Virus record (IMG/VR): IMGVR_UViG_3300024262_000132
Coordinates: 1 to 34,172 of that record
Reading direction: 5' to 3' (one strand)
Source: a virus
DNA: 34,172 nt
Made by a program: the position numbers and the translations under genes. A model generated the notes under the pieces. The model had not been told where the DNA came from. It saw only the letters and a list, made by a program, of their open reading frames with translations, and did not search any database. Shown piece after piece: positions 1 to 7,478 of this stretch (position 1 is the stretch's first letter; each line of letters begins with the position of its first letter).

Positions 1-20
1 ATTAATTAAAATCAAATAAA

Positions 21-647
21 ATGAGCGTAGAAAAAAGTTATTTTGAAAAGCTGGTTGCGATAAACGTAAAAAGCAAAGTAGAAAAAAAAGGTAATCTCGA
101 TTACCTATCATGGGCTAATGCATGGGCATACCTAAAATTACAGCATTCAGATGCACAAAGAAATGTTTACGAATCTCCAGAGACTGGACTAAACTGGTAC
201 ACTGATGGTGTAACTGGTTATGTAAAGGTTGGTGTAGTGGTAAACAATATTGAGCATATTGATTATTTACCTATTAAAGATTTCAGACAGAAATCAATCA
301 CTGTAGATAAAATTACATCTATGGATGTGAACACAGCTATTCAAAGAGCAACTGCAAAAGCTATTGCTATGCATGGACTTGGATTAAGTTTGTATGCTGG
401 AGAGGATTTAATAGAAACCACTGGTCAAGATATTGTTGCTCCAAAGCCAGTGAAAAATCCTACTGGGACAAAAACAATTACCACCTATGAGTTAAATATT
501 GGGGATGCAAATTGGTCAAAAGTTTTAACTTACATTGCTAAAAACAAAGCAGATGGATTAGAGAAAATTGTAAATACTTTAAAGACTAAGTATAAATTTA
601 CAACTAAGGTTAAAACTGAATTAGAAAAATCTATAAAGGATGACTAA
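21..647 (+). CDS. DUF1071 (Sak3-like) single-strand annealing protein
   Basis: This 208-aa protein probably anneals complementary single DNA strands during phage recombination and replication. Residues 1-135 fit the DUF1071 family of phage annealing proteins: the N-terminal motif NLDYLSWANAWAYLK followed by a predicted beta-sheet core, then a conserved helix with VNTAIQRATAKAIAMHGLGL and YAGEDL. The C-terminal third is lysine-rich and variable, as is usual for annealing proteins. The next gene is a PD-(D/E)XK exonuclease overlapping by 8 nt, which is the classic exonuclease/annealing-protein pair of phage recombination modules. The start is an ATG after an A-rich leader (AAATAAAATG) without a Shine-Dalgarno sequence. 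The family assignment comes from remembered motifs, not from a search. Confidence 0.85.
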   Translation: MSVEKSYFEKLVAINVKSKVEKKGNLDYLSWANAWAYLKLQHSDAQRNVYESPETGLNWYTDGVTGYVKVGVVVNNIEHIDYLPIKDFRQKSITVDKITSMDVNTAIQRATAKAIAMHGLGLSLYAGEDLIETTGQDIVAPKPVKNPTGTKTITTYELNIGDANWSKVLTYIAKNKADGLEKIVNTLKTKYKFTTKVKTELEKSIKDD

Positions 648-1380
648 GTCTGATATATTAAAGGCTCTTGAAGATGACAGTAAATACTATGGAGAGTTTG
701 GTAAGCAATACTTATCAAACTCTGACATAGGAAAGCTACTTAAGAACCCAACACAATTTCGTGTCAGCAATGAGTTTACAAAGCCCATGTTAGAGGGTAG
801 ATATTTTCACACTAAAATATTAGAGCCACAGAAGTTAAATGACTTTAAAGTAATAGACGTAGCATCACGTAACACTATACGCTATAAAGAAGCTGAAGGT
901 CTTGAAGGAGAAATGCTGTTACTTAAAAAGGAGCAAGAGCATCTTGATTTTTTATGTAGCAAAATGACTTCTAATATGGAGATGTGTGATTTAATTTACG
1001 AAGAAGGAAACCAGTTTGAATTACCTGAGATTCAAAAAATCATGAATTTAGATTGGAAAGGTAAAGCTGATATCATAAACAATAATAGCAATCTAATCAT
1101 TGATATTAAAACCAGTGGAGATATCGATAAATTTATGTACAGTGCTAAAACTTATAATTACGATAGCCAAGCGTACATTTACCAGCGATTATTTAATAAA
1201 CCACTTGTATTCTTTGTAATAGACAAACGCACTGCAAGACTGGGTGTGTTTGATTGTTCAGCTACTTTTTTAAAAGCTGGTCAAGACAAGGTAGAACAAG
1301 CAGTTGAAGTTTATCAAAAATATTTTAGCGATGAAGCAACCGAAGACATACATTCGTATATACATAGACAAACTTTATAA
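640..1380 (+). CDS. PD-(D/E)XK recombination exonuclease (YqaJ/DUF3799-like)
   Basis: A 246-aa nuclease likely to resect double-stranded DNA ends and provide single strands for the annealing protein encoded just upstream. An early SNSDIGKLLKNPTQFR segment resembles the N-terminus of RecB/YqaJ-type phage exonucleases. The catalytic core is visible: Asp144 in GKADII, then Asp155-Ile-Lys157 in IIDIKTSG (the D...(D/E)xK triad), and the QAYIY helix at residues 177-181 that supplies the conserved Gln and Tyr. Length suits the DUF3799/YqaJ group. It overlaps the annealing-protein gene by 8 nt, so translation is probably coupled. I am confident of the nuclease fold and less so of the exact subfamily. 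Confidence 0.85.
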   Translation: MTKSDILKALEDDSKYYGEFGKQYLSNSDIGKLLKNPTQFRVSNEFTKPMLEGRYFHTKILEPQKLNDFKVIDVASRNTIRYKEAEGLEGEMLLLKKEQEHLDFLCSKMTSNMEMCDLIYEEGNQFELPEIQKIMNLDWKGKADIINNNSNLIIDIKTSGDIDKFMYSAKTYNYDSQAYIYQRLFNKPLVFFVIDKRTARLGVFDCSATFLKAGQDKVEQAVEVYQKYFSDEATEDIHSYIHRQTL

Positions 1381-1513
1381 TTTGTTTAAGTTAACACCTG
1401 AAAAAACTGTTATGTGGATAGAAGTTCCAATGTCCTGTAACAGCGTAGAACATAAAAATGAAATTATGATATCTACATTAAACCACATGGAGCAGATAAT
1501 TAAAATTAAATAA
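1331..1513 (+). CDS. Small conserved-type hypothetical protein (60 aa)
   Basis: A 60-aa ORF that begins inside the end of the exonuclease gene and stops one base before the next start. I chose ATG 1331 over the upstream in-frame candidate at 1304 because it shortens the overlap from 77 to 50 nt and gives a typical short phage gene. The protein is basic and amphipathic, starting MKQPKTYIRIYIDKLY, with no domain I recognise and no membrane segment. The lack of a gap between its stop and the next gene supports it being real. Function unknown. Confidence 0.5.
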   Translation: MKQPKTYIRIYIDKLYNLFKLTPEKTVMWIEVPMSCNSVEHKNEIMISTLNHMEQIIKIK

Positions 1514-1514
1514 A

Positions 1515-1766
1515 ATGAGTGAAGTAAAAGACAAAATTTACGTAGGAAGTGGAAAATCAAAGTTCGATGGAGACCAAGTGGCTGTGTCGGTATGTTTAAC
1601 TGATCTTCCAAAAGAATGGATTTTTGAGTACAATAACAAAAAATACGTTAAGTTATTAGTACAGAAAAAAAGAGAAGTAGACCAGTATGGTAAGACACAT
1701 TATGTGGCCATTGATACTTTTAAACCTGAAGCAAAAGTTGAAACTGAAGACGATGGTCTTTTCTAA
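1515..1766 (+). CDS. Small protein with SSB-like acidic C-terminal tail (83 aa)
   Basis: An 83-aa protein of unknown family. Residues 1-70 look like a compact beta-rich fold with many lysines (KWIFEYNNKKYVKLLVQKKREVD is not contiguous with known motifs but is strongly basic). The last 12 residues form an acidic tail ending TEDDGLF. Tails of this kind, acidic with a terminal Phe, are used by single-stranded DNA-binding proteins such as bacterial SSB (DDDIPF) and T7 gp2.5 to bind partner proteins. It sits directly after the recombination pair and before a terminator, so a role in ssDNA handling is reasonable but inferred. Its start follows AAATAAAATG, the same leader as the first gene. Confidence 0.7.
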   Translation: MSEVKDKIYVGSGKSKFDGDQVAVSVCLTDLPKEWIFEYNNKKYVKLLVQKKREVDQYGKTHYVAIDTFKPEAKVETEDDGLF

Positions 1767-1787
1767 ACCAACGAAGAACTTAGAGAT

Positions 1788-1810
1788 AGGGGCTTTTGCC
1801 CCTTTTCTTT
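1788..1810 (+). terminator. Rho-independent terminator after recombination operon
   Basis: A perfect 6-bp stem, AGGGGC (1788-1793) and GCCCCT (1798-1803), closes a TTTT loop and is followed by TTTCTTT. It lies 22 bp after the stop of the 83-aa gene and would end the transcript of the annealing protein/exonuclease operon. Confidence 0.85.
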
Positions 1811-1820
1811 GCTTAAAACT

Positions 1821-1834
1821 GTGACAAATGTCAC
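1821..1834. promoter_or_regulatory. Perfect palindrome, CRP-like operator
   Basis: GTGACAAATGTCAC reads the same on both strands. With its flanks it is TGTGA-N6-TCACT, which differs by one base from the CRP/FNR-superfamily consensus TGTGA-N6-TCACA. It is likely a binding site for a dimeric regulator. No regulator gene of that family is seen in the window, so a host protein is the simplest candidate. Confidence 0.45.
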
Positions 1835-1994
1835 TTTTTACGGAGTTTTAATGAACTCTATAATAAAAAAATATTAATCAACTATAATTATCTATACTTC
1901 TTTATATATTATTAACATTATTAACATAAAATAATATAAGTAATTAAACTACAGCAATTTGGATAATTTAAAATCGACATAAAACTGACATAAA

Positions 1995-4406
1995 ATGGAC
2001 ATTACGATATTTAAAGACATAAAACAAACAGCAAGACCTTTTTACAGAAACATAAATTTAATCCTTACAAGAATACAAGAAGGAGCATCAAAAGACATTG
2101 TTAAAAAGATACGTGCTGAAAAAGACAAAGAGAACAGAAACATATTAAAACAAAAACTTCCAGCAATTTGTTTCAGTGGGCAGTTTACAAAAAGAGCAGA
2201 CAATGCAATAAAAGAACACAGTGGATATATTTGCTTGGATTTTGATGGTTACAAATCAAATAGGGATTTATTACAAGAAAAAGAGAGGTTATCAAAAGAT
2301 AAATTTGTTTATTCTGTGTTTATATCTCCAAGTGGAAATGGATTAAAAGTTTTAGTTAAAATTCCACCAATAGTAGATGACCATAAAAGCTACTTTCTAA
2401 GCCTTCAAAAATATTACGACAGCGAATACTTTGATAAGACATGTAAAAACATCTCACGTGTCTGCTATGAGTCTTATGACCCATTAATTCATGTGAATGC
2501 TCACTCAAGTTTATGGGATAAAATTGAAGAGCAAGAATATGTTGAGGTAAGTAAGCATAATGACATCCCTACAATACCAGTAACTGATGAAAACAAAATT
2601 ATAGATATTCTTATAAAGTGGTGGACTAAAAAATACCCAATGAACGAGGGAGAGAGAAACAATAACGCATATGTTTTAGCTGCGGCCTTTAATGACTTCG
2701 GTGTTTACCAGTCGTTGGCTGAGTCTAATTTAATGAACTACGAAACTAAAAGTTTTACAAGAGCAGAAATTAAAAGAACAATTGAAAGTGCTTATGCACA
2801 AAAACATAACTTTGGTACAAAATACTACGAGGATGAGGATAAGGTTAACAACCTTAGAATGAAATTAAAAAGAGGTGTATCAAAAAAAGATATCAGAGTT
2901 GAGCTTGAGAACTCTGATGTAGAGCCTACGACAATAGAGAATGTAATATCAAGACTTGACCAAGAAAACGCTAACAACCAATTTTGGACCAAGAATGACA
3001 AAGGAGTTATTAAAATAGTACACATCCTTTTCAAGCAGTTTTTAGAAGAAAACGGATTCTTTAAGTTTAATCCTGAAAGAAGTAAAAATTATGTTTTTGT
3101 AAAAGTAACAAACAATTTAATTGACCATACATCTGAAAAGGAAATAAAAGATTTTATACTTAACTATTTACTGGAGGTAGATGATTTATCAGTTTATAAT
3201 TATTTCGCAGAGCATACAAGATATTTTAGAGAAGAATTCTTAACTCTTTTATCATCCATAGATGTATATTTTATTGAAGACAATAAAGATACAGCGTACT
3301 TGTATTATAAAAACGGAGCAGTCAAGGTAAAGCATAACTCCATTACAAAAATTGATTACTTAGATTTAGGTGGGTATGTATGGAAAGACCACGTTATAGA
3401 TAGAACTTTTAATGAATGCGATGGAAATATCTGTGATTACCAGCAATTTATAAGTAATATCTGCGGTAAAGATGATGAAAGAGTAAACTCCATGAGATCT
3501 ACAATTGGGTACCTACTTCATGCCTGGAAGAACCTATCGTATTCTCCAGCAGTAATATTAAATGATGAGGTTATATCAGATTCTCCCGAAGGAGGCACGG
3601 GCAAGGGATTGTTTATGAACGCTTTAAGTCATATGAAAAAATTAGTTTTTATAGATGGTAAGTCGTTTAATTTTGAAAAAAGTTTTGCCTATCAAACTGT
3701 GAGTGTTGATACTCAAATACTTTGTTTTGATGATGTAAAGAAACATTTTGACTTTGAAAGATTATTCTCTGTAGTTACAGAGGGATTAACCTTGGAGAAA
3801 AAAAACAAGGATGCCATCAAAATTCCTTTTAGTAAATCTCCTAAAGTAGCAATTACTACTAATTATGCTATAAAAGGAAAGGGATCTTCTTTTGTAAGAA
3901 GAAAATGGGATTTAGAGTTATCGCAACATTATACCAAAGATTTTACTCCTCTTATGGAATTTAATAAATTAATGTTTGGAGAATGGGATGATGATGAATG
4001 GTGTAGTTTTGATAATTATATGATTGAATGCCTACAAATTTATATGAAGCATGGGTTAATAAAAGCTGAGTTTGTAAACTTAAAAACAAGACAACTAATT
4101 GAAGAAACAGGTCATGAATTTATAGAGTGGTGTGGTGAAATAGGTGGAGGTAAACAACATGAAAAACTAAAACAAGGCGGAAGAATTTATAAAAATGATT
4201 TGTATTTAGACTTTGTAGAAGACAATCCTGATTTTGCTCCTAAATCTAAATTTACAGTATCAAGAACTAATTTTTACAAATGGCTAACTGCTTATTCAAT
4301 TTACAAATATAACTGTAAACCCGAGTCAGATAGAGATTCTTCAGGAAGATGGTTAAGATTTAGAAGTAAACACGAGTTAGAAAGTAACGGAAACTTTGAG
4401 TTTTAA
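1995..4406 (+). CDS. Primase-helicase: BT4734/VirE-N AEP-like domain plus SF3 helicase
   Basis: An 803-aa replication protein combining primer synthesis and DNA unwinding. Residues about 1-175 match the BT4734/VirE N-terminal family, which belongs to the archaeo-eukaryotic primase group: FSGQF, the paired aspartates of CLDFDG (Asp82, Asp84) and SPSGNG (111-116), which correspond to metal- and nucleotide-binding motifs. Residues about 200-275 look like a PriCT-type helical domain (NNNAYVLAAAFNDFG). A D5-type superfamily 3 helicase follows, with Walker A PEGGTGKG (Lys537), Walker B LCFDD (Asp579-Asp580), a motif C region KVAITTNY and an arginine-rich segment FVRRKWDLEL. The start follows a GACATAAAA repeat. 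The next helicase gene starts one base after its stop. Domain calls are motif-based and secure; primase activity itself is inferred. Confidence 0.88.
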   Translation: MDITIFKDIKQTARPFYRNINLILTRIQEGASKDIVKKIRAEKDKENRNILKQKLPAICFSGQFTKRADNAIKEHSGYICLDFDGYKSNRDLLQEKERLSKDKFVYSVFISPSGNGLKVLVKIPPIVDDHKSYFLSLQKYYDSEYFDKTCKNISRVCYESYDPLIHVNAHSSLWDKIEEQEYVEVSKHNDIPTIPVTDENKIIDILIKWWTKKYPMNEGERNNNAYVLAAAFNDFGVYQSLAESNLMNYETKSFTRAEIKRTIESAYAQKHNFGTKYYEDEDKVNNLRMKLKRGVSKKDIRVELENSDVEPTTIENVISRLDQENANNQFWTKNDKGVIKIVHILFKQFLEENGFFKFNPERSKNYVFVKVTNNLIDHTSEKEIKDFILNYLLEVDDLSVYNYFAEHTRYFREEFLTLLSSIDVYFIEDNKDTAYLYYKNGAVKVKHNSITKIDYLDLGGYVWKDHVIDRTFNECDGNICDYQQFISNICGKDDERVNSMRSTIGYLLHAWKNLSYSPAVILNDEVISDSPEGGTGKGLFMNALSHMKKLVFIDGKSFNFEKSFAYQTVSVDTQILCFDDVKKHFDFERLFSVVTEGLTLEKKNKDAIKIPFSKSPKVAITTNYAIKGKGSSFVRRKWDLELSQHYTKDFTPLMEFNKLMFGEWDDDEWCSFDNYMIECLQIYMKHGLIKAEFVNLKTRQLIEETGHEFIEWCGEIGGGKQHEKLKQGGRIYKNDLYLDFVEDNPDFAPKSKFTVSRTNFYKWLTAYSIYKYNCKPESDRDSSGRWLRFRSKHELESNGNFEF

Positions 4407-4407
4407 T

Positions 4408-5646
4408 ATGGAGTTTAGAGAATATCAAACAGAAATAATAAATAAGGCCAAGCCTTTATTGCAAAAAGATAAATTTGTTTATCTTGCAATGGAGGTAAGG
4501 ACTGGTAAAACTCTCACGAGCTTGGGTGTAAGTGCGCTTTTGCCAGTATCGAACCTTTTATTTATAACAAAGAAAAAAGCTATAAGTAGTATACAAGATG
4601 ACTATAAACTCCTTAACCCTTCTTATAGTATTACTGTTATTAATTACGAGTCATTACATAAAATAGACCAATTAGGTTGGGATATGGTGGTGTGTGATGA
4701 AGCTCATGGAATGGGTGCGTTTCCTAAAAGAAACAAACGATCCACGCAAGTTCGTTCTTTGATTTTAGAAAATGATCCTTTTGTAATATTTCTATCAGGA
4801 ACACCAACACCCGAATCTTTCAGTCAAATGTACCATCAAGTATCTGTAGTTCGTAAACACCCGTTCAATAGTTATGTAAACTTTTATAAGTTTTCTAAAC
4901 ACTACGTAAATGTTAAGCAAAGAAAAATCAATTCTTTTATCATAAACGATTACTCTGATGGTTTACAAATCATTATTGATGAAATGAAACCTCACACAAT
5001 CGCTTACACTCAAAAAGAAGCTGGGTTTAAAATAAAGACCAGGGAGCATATATTGGAAGTTGAAATGAGTCCAATAACATATCAGTTAACTAATAAGTTA
5101 AAAAAACATTTAGTTGTTGAAGGTGCTGATGATGTGATATTGGCAGATACACCAGTAAAATTAATGATGAAGTTGCACCAAATGTATTCTGGAACTGTGA
5201 AGTTTGAGTCTGGAAACTCTATGATTCTGGACTTAAGTAAAGCGCAGTTTATACACGATAATTTTGCTGATGCAAAAATAGGAATATTTTATAAGTTTAA
5301 GGAAGAGCTTAATGCATTGAAAGAAATTTATGGAGATCAGTTATGTACTGATTTAAGTACGTTTAATGAAACTAATAAAACCATAGCTTTACAAATTGTA
5401 AGTGGTAGAGAAGGAATTAGTTTACGTAAAGCGGATGCTCTTGTTTATTATAATATAGATTTTTCAGCCACCAGTTACTGGCAGTCCAGGGATCGTATGA
5501 CAACTAAAGAAAGATTAGAGAGCGATGTGTACTGGATATTTTCTCGTGGAGGAATTGAATCTGACATATACAAGGCCGTTATAAAGAAAAAAGATTATAC
5601 CTTGAGGCACTTTAAAAGAGATTTATTAACTTTAAATCAAATATAA
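4408..5646 (+). CDS. SF2 DEAH-box helicase
   Basis: A 412-aa superfamily 2 ATP-dependent helicase/translocase. From ATG 4408 the motifs are: Q-like motif FREYQ at the N-terminus, Walker A EVRTGKT (29-35, Lys34), Walker B DEAH (97-100), motif III SGTPTP (130-135), a motif V region VSGREGISLRKAD and motif VI QSRDRM (359-364). The short length with both RecA-like domains is typical of compact phage SF2 helicases related to the SNF2/UvsW side of the family. I preferred ATG 4408 over an in-frame TTG at 4396, because it begins one base after the primase-helicase stop and needs no overlap. It probably remodels forks or recombination intermediates; the substrate cannot be told from sequence. Confidence 0.88.
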   Translation: MEFREYQTEIINKAKPLLQKDKFVYLAMEVRTGKTLTSLGVSALLPVSNLLFITKKKAISSIQDDYKLLNPSYSITVINYESLHKIDQLGWDMVVCDEAHGMGAFPKRNKRSTQVRSLILENDPFVIFLSGTPTPESFSQMYHQVSVVRKHPFNSYVNFYKFSKHYVNVKQRKINSFIINDYSDGLQIIIDEMKPHTIAYTQKEAGFKIKTREHILEVEMSPITYQLTNKLKKHLVVEGADDVILADTPVKLMMKLHQMYSGTVKFESGNSMILDLSKAQFIHDNFADAKIGIFYKFKEELNALKEIYGDQLCTDLSTFNETNKTIALQIVSGREGISLRKADALVYYNIDFSATSYWQSRDRMTTKERLESDVYWIFSRGGIESDIYKAVIKKKDYTLRHFKRDLLTLNQI

Positions 5647-6107
5647 TGAAAGAAGTAAATTGCGACATTACATTTATAGCATCCATAGAGGATATTTTAG
5701 GAAATTGTGATAATAAAATTGACTATGTTAATCTTAAAAAAACAGTAATTTCCTATGTAAAAAAATGGTTAGTTTTGTTTAATAAAACTTATGGATACGA
5801 TTTACAATTTGTAAAATATCTTGGTACTAATGTAGTAACTGTTTCTATAAATAAACAAGACGTTAAATCTTTATTTAAAGTAATTCATACCGAGGAGTAT
5901 AAGGAAGCAAACAAATTGCTTTTTAGAATATGGAAAAATACTGAAGACGATCCAATAATATACCCTAAAGATAGAAGGTATAAGAGGCATAAATGGCATT
6001 TTAAATTAGCAATAGCTATGTTAAGTGACTCTAAAAAAATGATAAAGAAGTCTAAAGAAATTAAAATTAATGTGTCTAATAGTTTATCGGTGCAAATTAT
6101 TAATTAA
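5646..6107 (+). CDS. Hypothetical protein (153 aa)
   Basis: I do not recognise this 153-aa protein. Its ATG overlaps the stop of the SF2 helicase gene by one base (TAATG), which suggests translational coupling and a shared transcript. The sequence is lysine-rich, with alternating helix and strand predicted by eye. A basic patch near residues 105-118 (PKDRRYKRHKWHFK) would suit nucleic-acid contact. There is no membrane segment or signal peptide. A DNA-replication accessory role is a guess from position only. Confidence 0.7.
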   Translation: MKEVNCDITFIASIEDILGNCDNKIDYVNLKKTVISYVKKWLVLFNKTYGYDLQFVKYLGTNVVTVSINKQDVKSLFKVIHTEEYKEANKLLFRIWKNTEDDPIIYPKDRRYKRHKWHFKLAIAMLSDSKKMIKKSKEIKINVSNSLSVQIIN

Positions 6108-6293
6108 ATGAAGTTTGTGAAATTTTTTTTAATTTGGTACAGTCAACAAATGGCTATACCTTTTTGGGTAGTGGGGCATATATACCTATCGATTCACTCC
6201 TTTCATGATCTTATAGAAATAGGATCATCATTAGGAATGAATGTGATTGTAGGGATAGGATTTTATTTAGATTATAAAAATAATAAAATATGA
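6108..6293 (+). CDS. Small membrane protein (61 aa)
   Basis: A 61-aa protein that starts immediately after the preceding stop. It has two hydrophobic stretches, about residues 5-28 (containing MAIPFWVVGHIYLSI) and 36-54 (SSLGMNVIVGIGFYL), joined by a short acidic turn and ending in a charged tail KNNKI. That is a two-helix inner-membrane topology. Two-helix phage proteins of this size can be holins, but there is no endolysin beside it and it lies in the replication operon, so an accessory membrane role is equally likely. Its stop overlaps the next start (ATGA). Confidence 0.6.
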   Translation: MKFVKFFLIWYSQQMAIPFWVVGHIYLSIHSFHDLIEIGSSLGMNVIVGIGFYLDYKNNKI

Positions 6294-6475
6294 TAAATTG
6301 GAATAATTACCCTTTTAAAAAAGGCAGTTATGAATACTATTTTGACATTTATTTTGATATTCCTGAAGGTATACCTGATAATAAATATACTGATTTGGAA
6401 GCTGATAAATATGCGTTAAAAATGATACAAAATGACAGAACAACAGATACAAAACAAAAGAATAAAAGAGCTTGA
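6290..6475 (+). CDS. Hypothetical protein (61 aa)
   Basis: A 61-aa ORF with a coupled ATGA start on the stop of the membrane-protein gene. It is rich in Tyr and Asp (a YEYYFDIYFDIPEG stretch) with a basic end. Its last 14 codons overlap the start of the VRR-NUC gene in another frame. No family recognised. The precise ATGA junction is the main evidence that it is translated. Confidence 0.5.
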   Translation: MINWNNYPFKKGSYEYYFDIYFDIPEGIPDNKYTDLEADKYALKMIQNDRTTDTKQKNKRA

Positions 6476-6671
6476 AGCAGAGGGTTATTATGTTATAAAA
6501 TTAAAGCTTACAAATAAGAATGGTATACCAGACTTACTTGCTTTACCTCATGGATGCGATGTTTTGTTCTCAGAAATAAAAAAACCAAAAGGAGTGTTAT
6601 CAGAATTACAAAAGTATAGATTAAAAGAATTAGAAAAATATGGGTTTAAAACCGAAGTATATAAAGGTTAA
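6432..6671 (+). CDS. VRR-NUC domain nuclease (79 aa)
   Basis: A minimal VRR-NUC protein, a branch of the PD-(D/E)XK nuclease fold found as short stand-alone proteins in many phages and thought to cut branched or structured DNA. The core is complete: Glu17 in the first helix, Asp34 in GIPDLLA, Glu48-Ile-Lys50 in FSEIKKPKG and Gln60 in the following helix, then a final strand TEVYKG. At 79 aa it is at the lower end of the family. It could resolve recombination intermediates made by the annealing protein and exonuclease upstream, or serve packaging; that is inference. Confidence 0.85.
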   Translation: MTEQQIQNKRIKELEAEGYYVIKLKLTNKNGIPDLLALPHGCDVLFSEIKKPKGVLSELQKYRLKELEKYGFKTEVYKG

Positions 6672-6957
6672 TGGTTATGATGTTGAAGATGACTTTATAG
6701 ATTATTTATCTGAATTAGAAGACATAACGCTTAAAATAAAAATATCAGACTACATAGATAAAAATATAAAAGATTATCCAATTAATAGATTAACAACATA
6801 CGTGGTCGGTGCTTATGTTATTCATAGAGGAAAACCAGTGTATTTTGCAATAGAGATAATGAGATCACCAAGAATAATTATAACATTAACAGACTTTCAG
6901 ATTATAGAATTGAATGAATACTTAGACTTAATTAATTTAAAATCTTACGTAAAATGA
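6640..6957 (+). CDS. Hypothetical protein (105 aa)
   Basis: A 105-aa ORF with no recognised domain. Its only in-frame ATG lies 32 bases inside the VRR-NUC gene, so the true start may be here or at an unusual codon slightly downstream. The protein is acidic at the N-terminus (VEDDFIDYLSELED) and then has alternating strands (TYVVGAYVIHRGKPVYFAIEI, given as parts TYVVGAYV and VYFAIEI). Its stop is shared with the next start (ATGA), which places it firmly in the coupled string. Confidence 0.6.
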   Translation: MGLKPKYIKVNGYDVEDDFIDYLSELEDITLKIKISDYIDKNIKDYPINRLTTYVVGAYVIHRGKPVYFAIEIMRSPRIIITLTDFQIIELNEYLDLINLKSYVK

Positions 6958-7478
6958 CATTATCTCGCAGACAAAAAACAATAGAAACTATCATACTAAA
7001 TGTAAATGAGGAGTTAAATATTGATTTAAGAGATAAATCCAGGGTCAGAATGTATGTGTTTGCAAGAGCTGTTGTATATGAAATTTTAAAAAAACATTTA
7101 AGAATGAGCCTGGTTGATATTTCAAAAGTTTTTAACAATAATCATGCTACTGTTTTACATAGCCTAAACCAGTTGCCATACACTATAAAATACGACCCTG
7201 AACTACAACATTCATACAATAATATTATTAATAAATGGCTTAAAAATGTTGAAAACTTTATACCGTTATCAGAAATAGACTTAAAAAACCAAATAAAAGT
7301 ACTAATAAATGAAAATAAAGACTTAAATTTGGAAGTAACCGAACTTAAAAAGAGTTTATCTTTATATACAGGAAAGTATAAAAAATATTATGAATTAGTT
7401 GATAATATTTCACATAGAGTTGGGAGTAATTTTTCAGATTTTGAACGAAAAATAAACACATTACTTAATGGAATATAA
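6954..7478 (+). CDS. DnaA domain IV-like DNA-binding protein with coiled coil
   Basis: A 174-aa protein whose first half resembles the C-terminal DNA-binding domain of the bacterial replication initiator DnaA. Residues 37-45 read ARAVVYEIL (family: R-x-A-x-Y-L-x-R) and residues 55-74 give DISKVFNNNHATVLHSLNQL, close to the DnaA signature RDHTTVLHA with the key His64, Thr66 and Val67. There is no AAA+ ATPase domain. Residues about 105-174 are Lys/Glu/Leu-rich and look like a coiled coil. It may recognise DnaA-box-like sites on phage or host DNA and so direct, or compete with, initiation. A weak DnaA-box match lies in the control region at 1958-1966. The ATGA start couples it to the upstream gene. 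The domain call is strong; the role is inference. Confidence 0.85.
   Translation: MTLSRRQKTIETIILNVNEELNIDLRDKSRVRMYVFARAVVYEILKKHLRMSLVDISKVFNNNHATVLHSLNQLPYTIKYDPELQHSYNNIINKWLKNVENFIPLSEIDLKNQIKVLINENKDLNLEVTELKKSLSLYTGKYKKYYELVDNISHRVGSNFSDFERKINTLLNGI

Larger units (their letters stand above)
1767..1994. promoter_or_regulatory. 228-bp non-coding control region / candidate origin
   Basis: This is the largest non-coding gap seen. It holds, in order: the terminator at 1788-1810; a perfect palindrome GTGACAAATGTCAC (1821-1834); an inverted repeat GAGTT-N6-AACTC (1843-1858); about 100 nt that are almost pure A/T; a tandem 9-mer ATTATTAAC twice (1908-1925); TTTGGATAA (1958-1966), an 8/9 match to the reverse DnaA box TGTGGATAA; and the direct repeat GACATAAAA twice at 11-nt spacing (1976-1984, 1987-1995) running into the primase start codon. 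No convincing TAnnTTTG promoter is present; a TATAAT lies at 1883-1888 without a clear -35. Promoter and operator for the primase operon, a replication origin, or both, are possible. Confidence 0.55.

Noticed and set aside
1413-1421. DnaA-box-like TGTGGATAG in the 60-aa gene
   Set aside because: A single 8/9 match inside coding DNA is expected by chance in AT-rich sequence and has no supporting repeats nearby.
1375-1611. 78-aa ORF on the minus strand
   Set aside because: It lies antisense to two plausible plus-strand genes in a region where all coding is rightward, and has a low-complexity hydrophobic composition expected of a shadow frame.
6108-6293. Calling the two-helix membrane protein a holin
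   Set aside because: No endolysin is adjacent and the gene is in the replication operon; topology alone is not enough.
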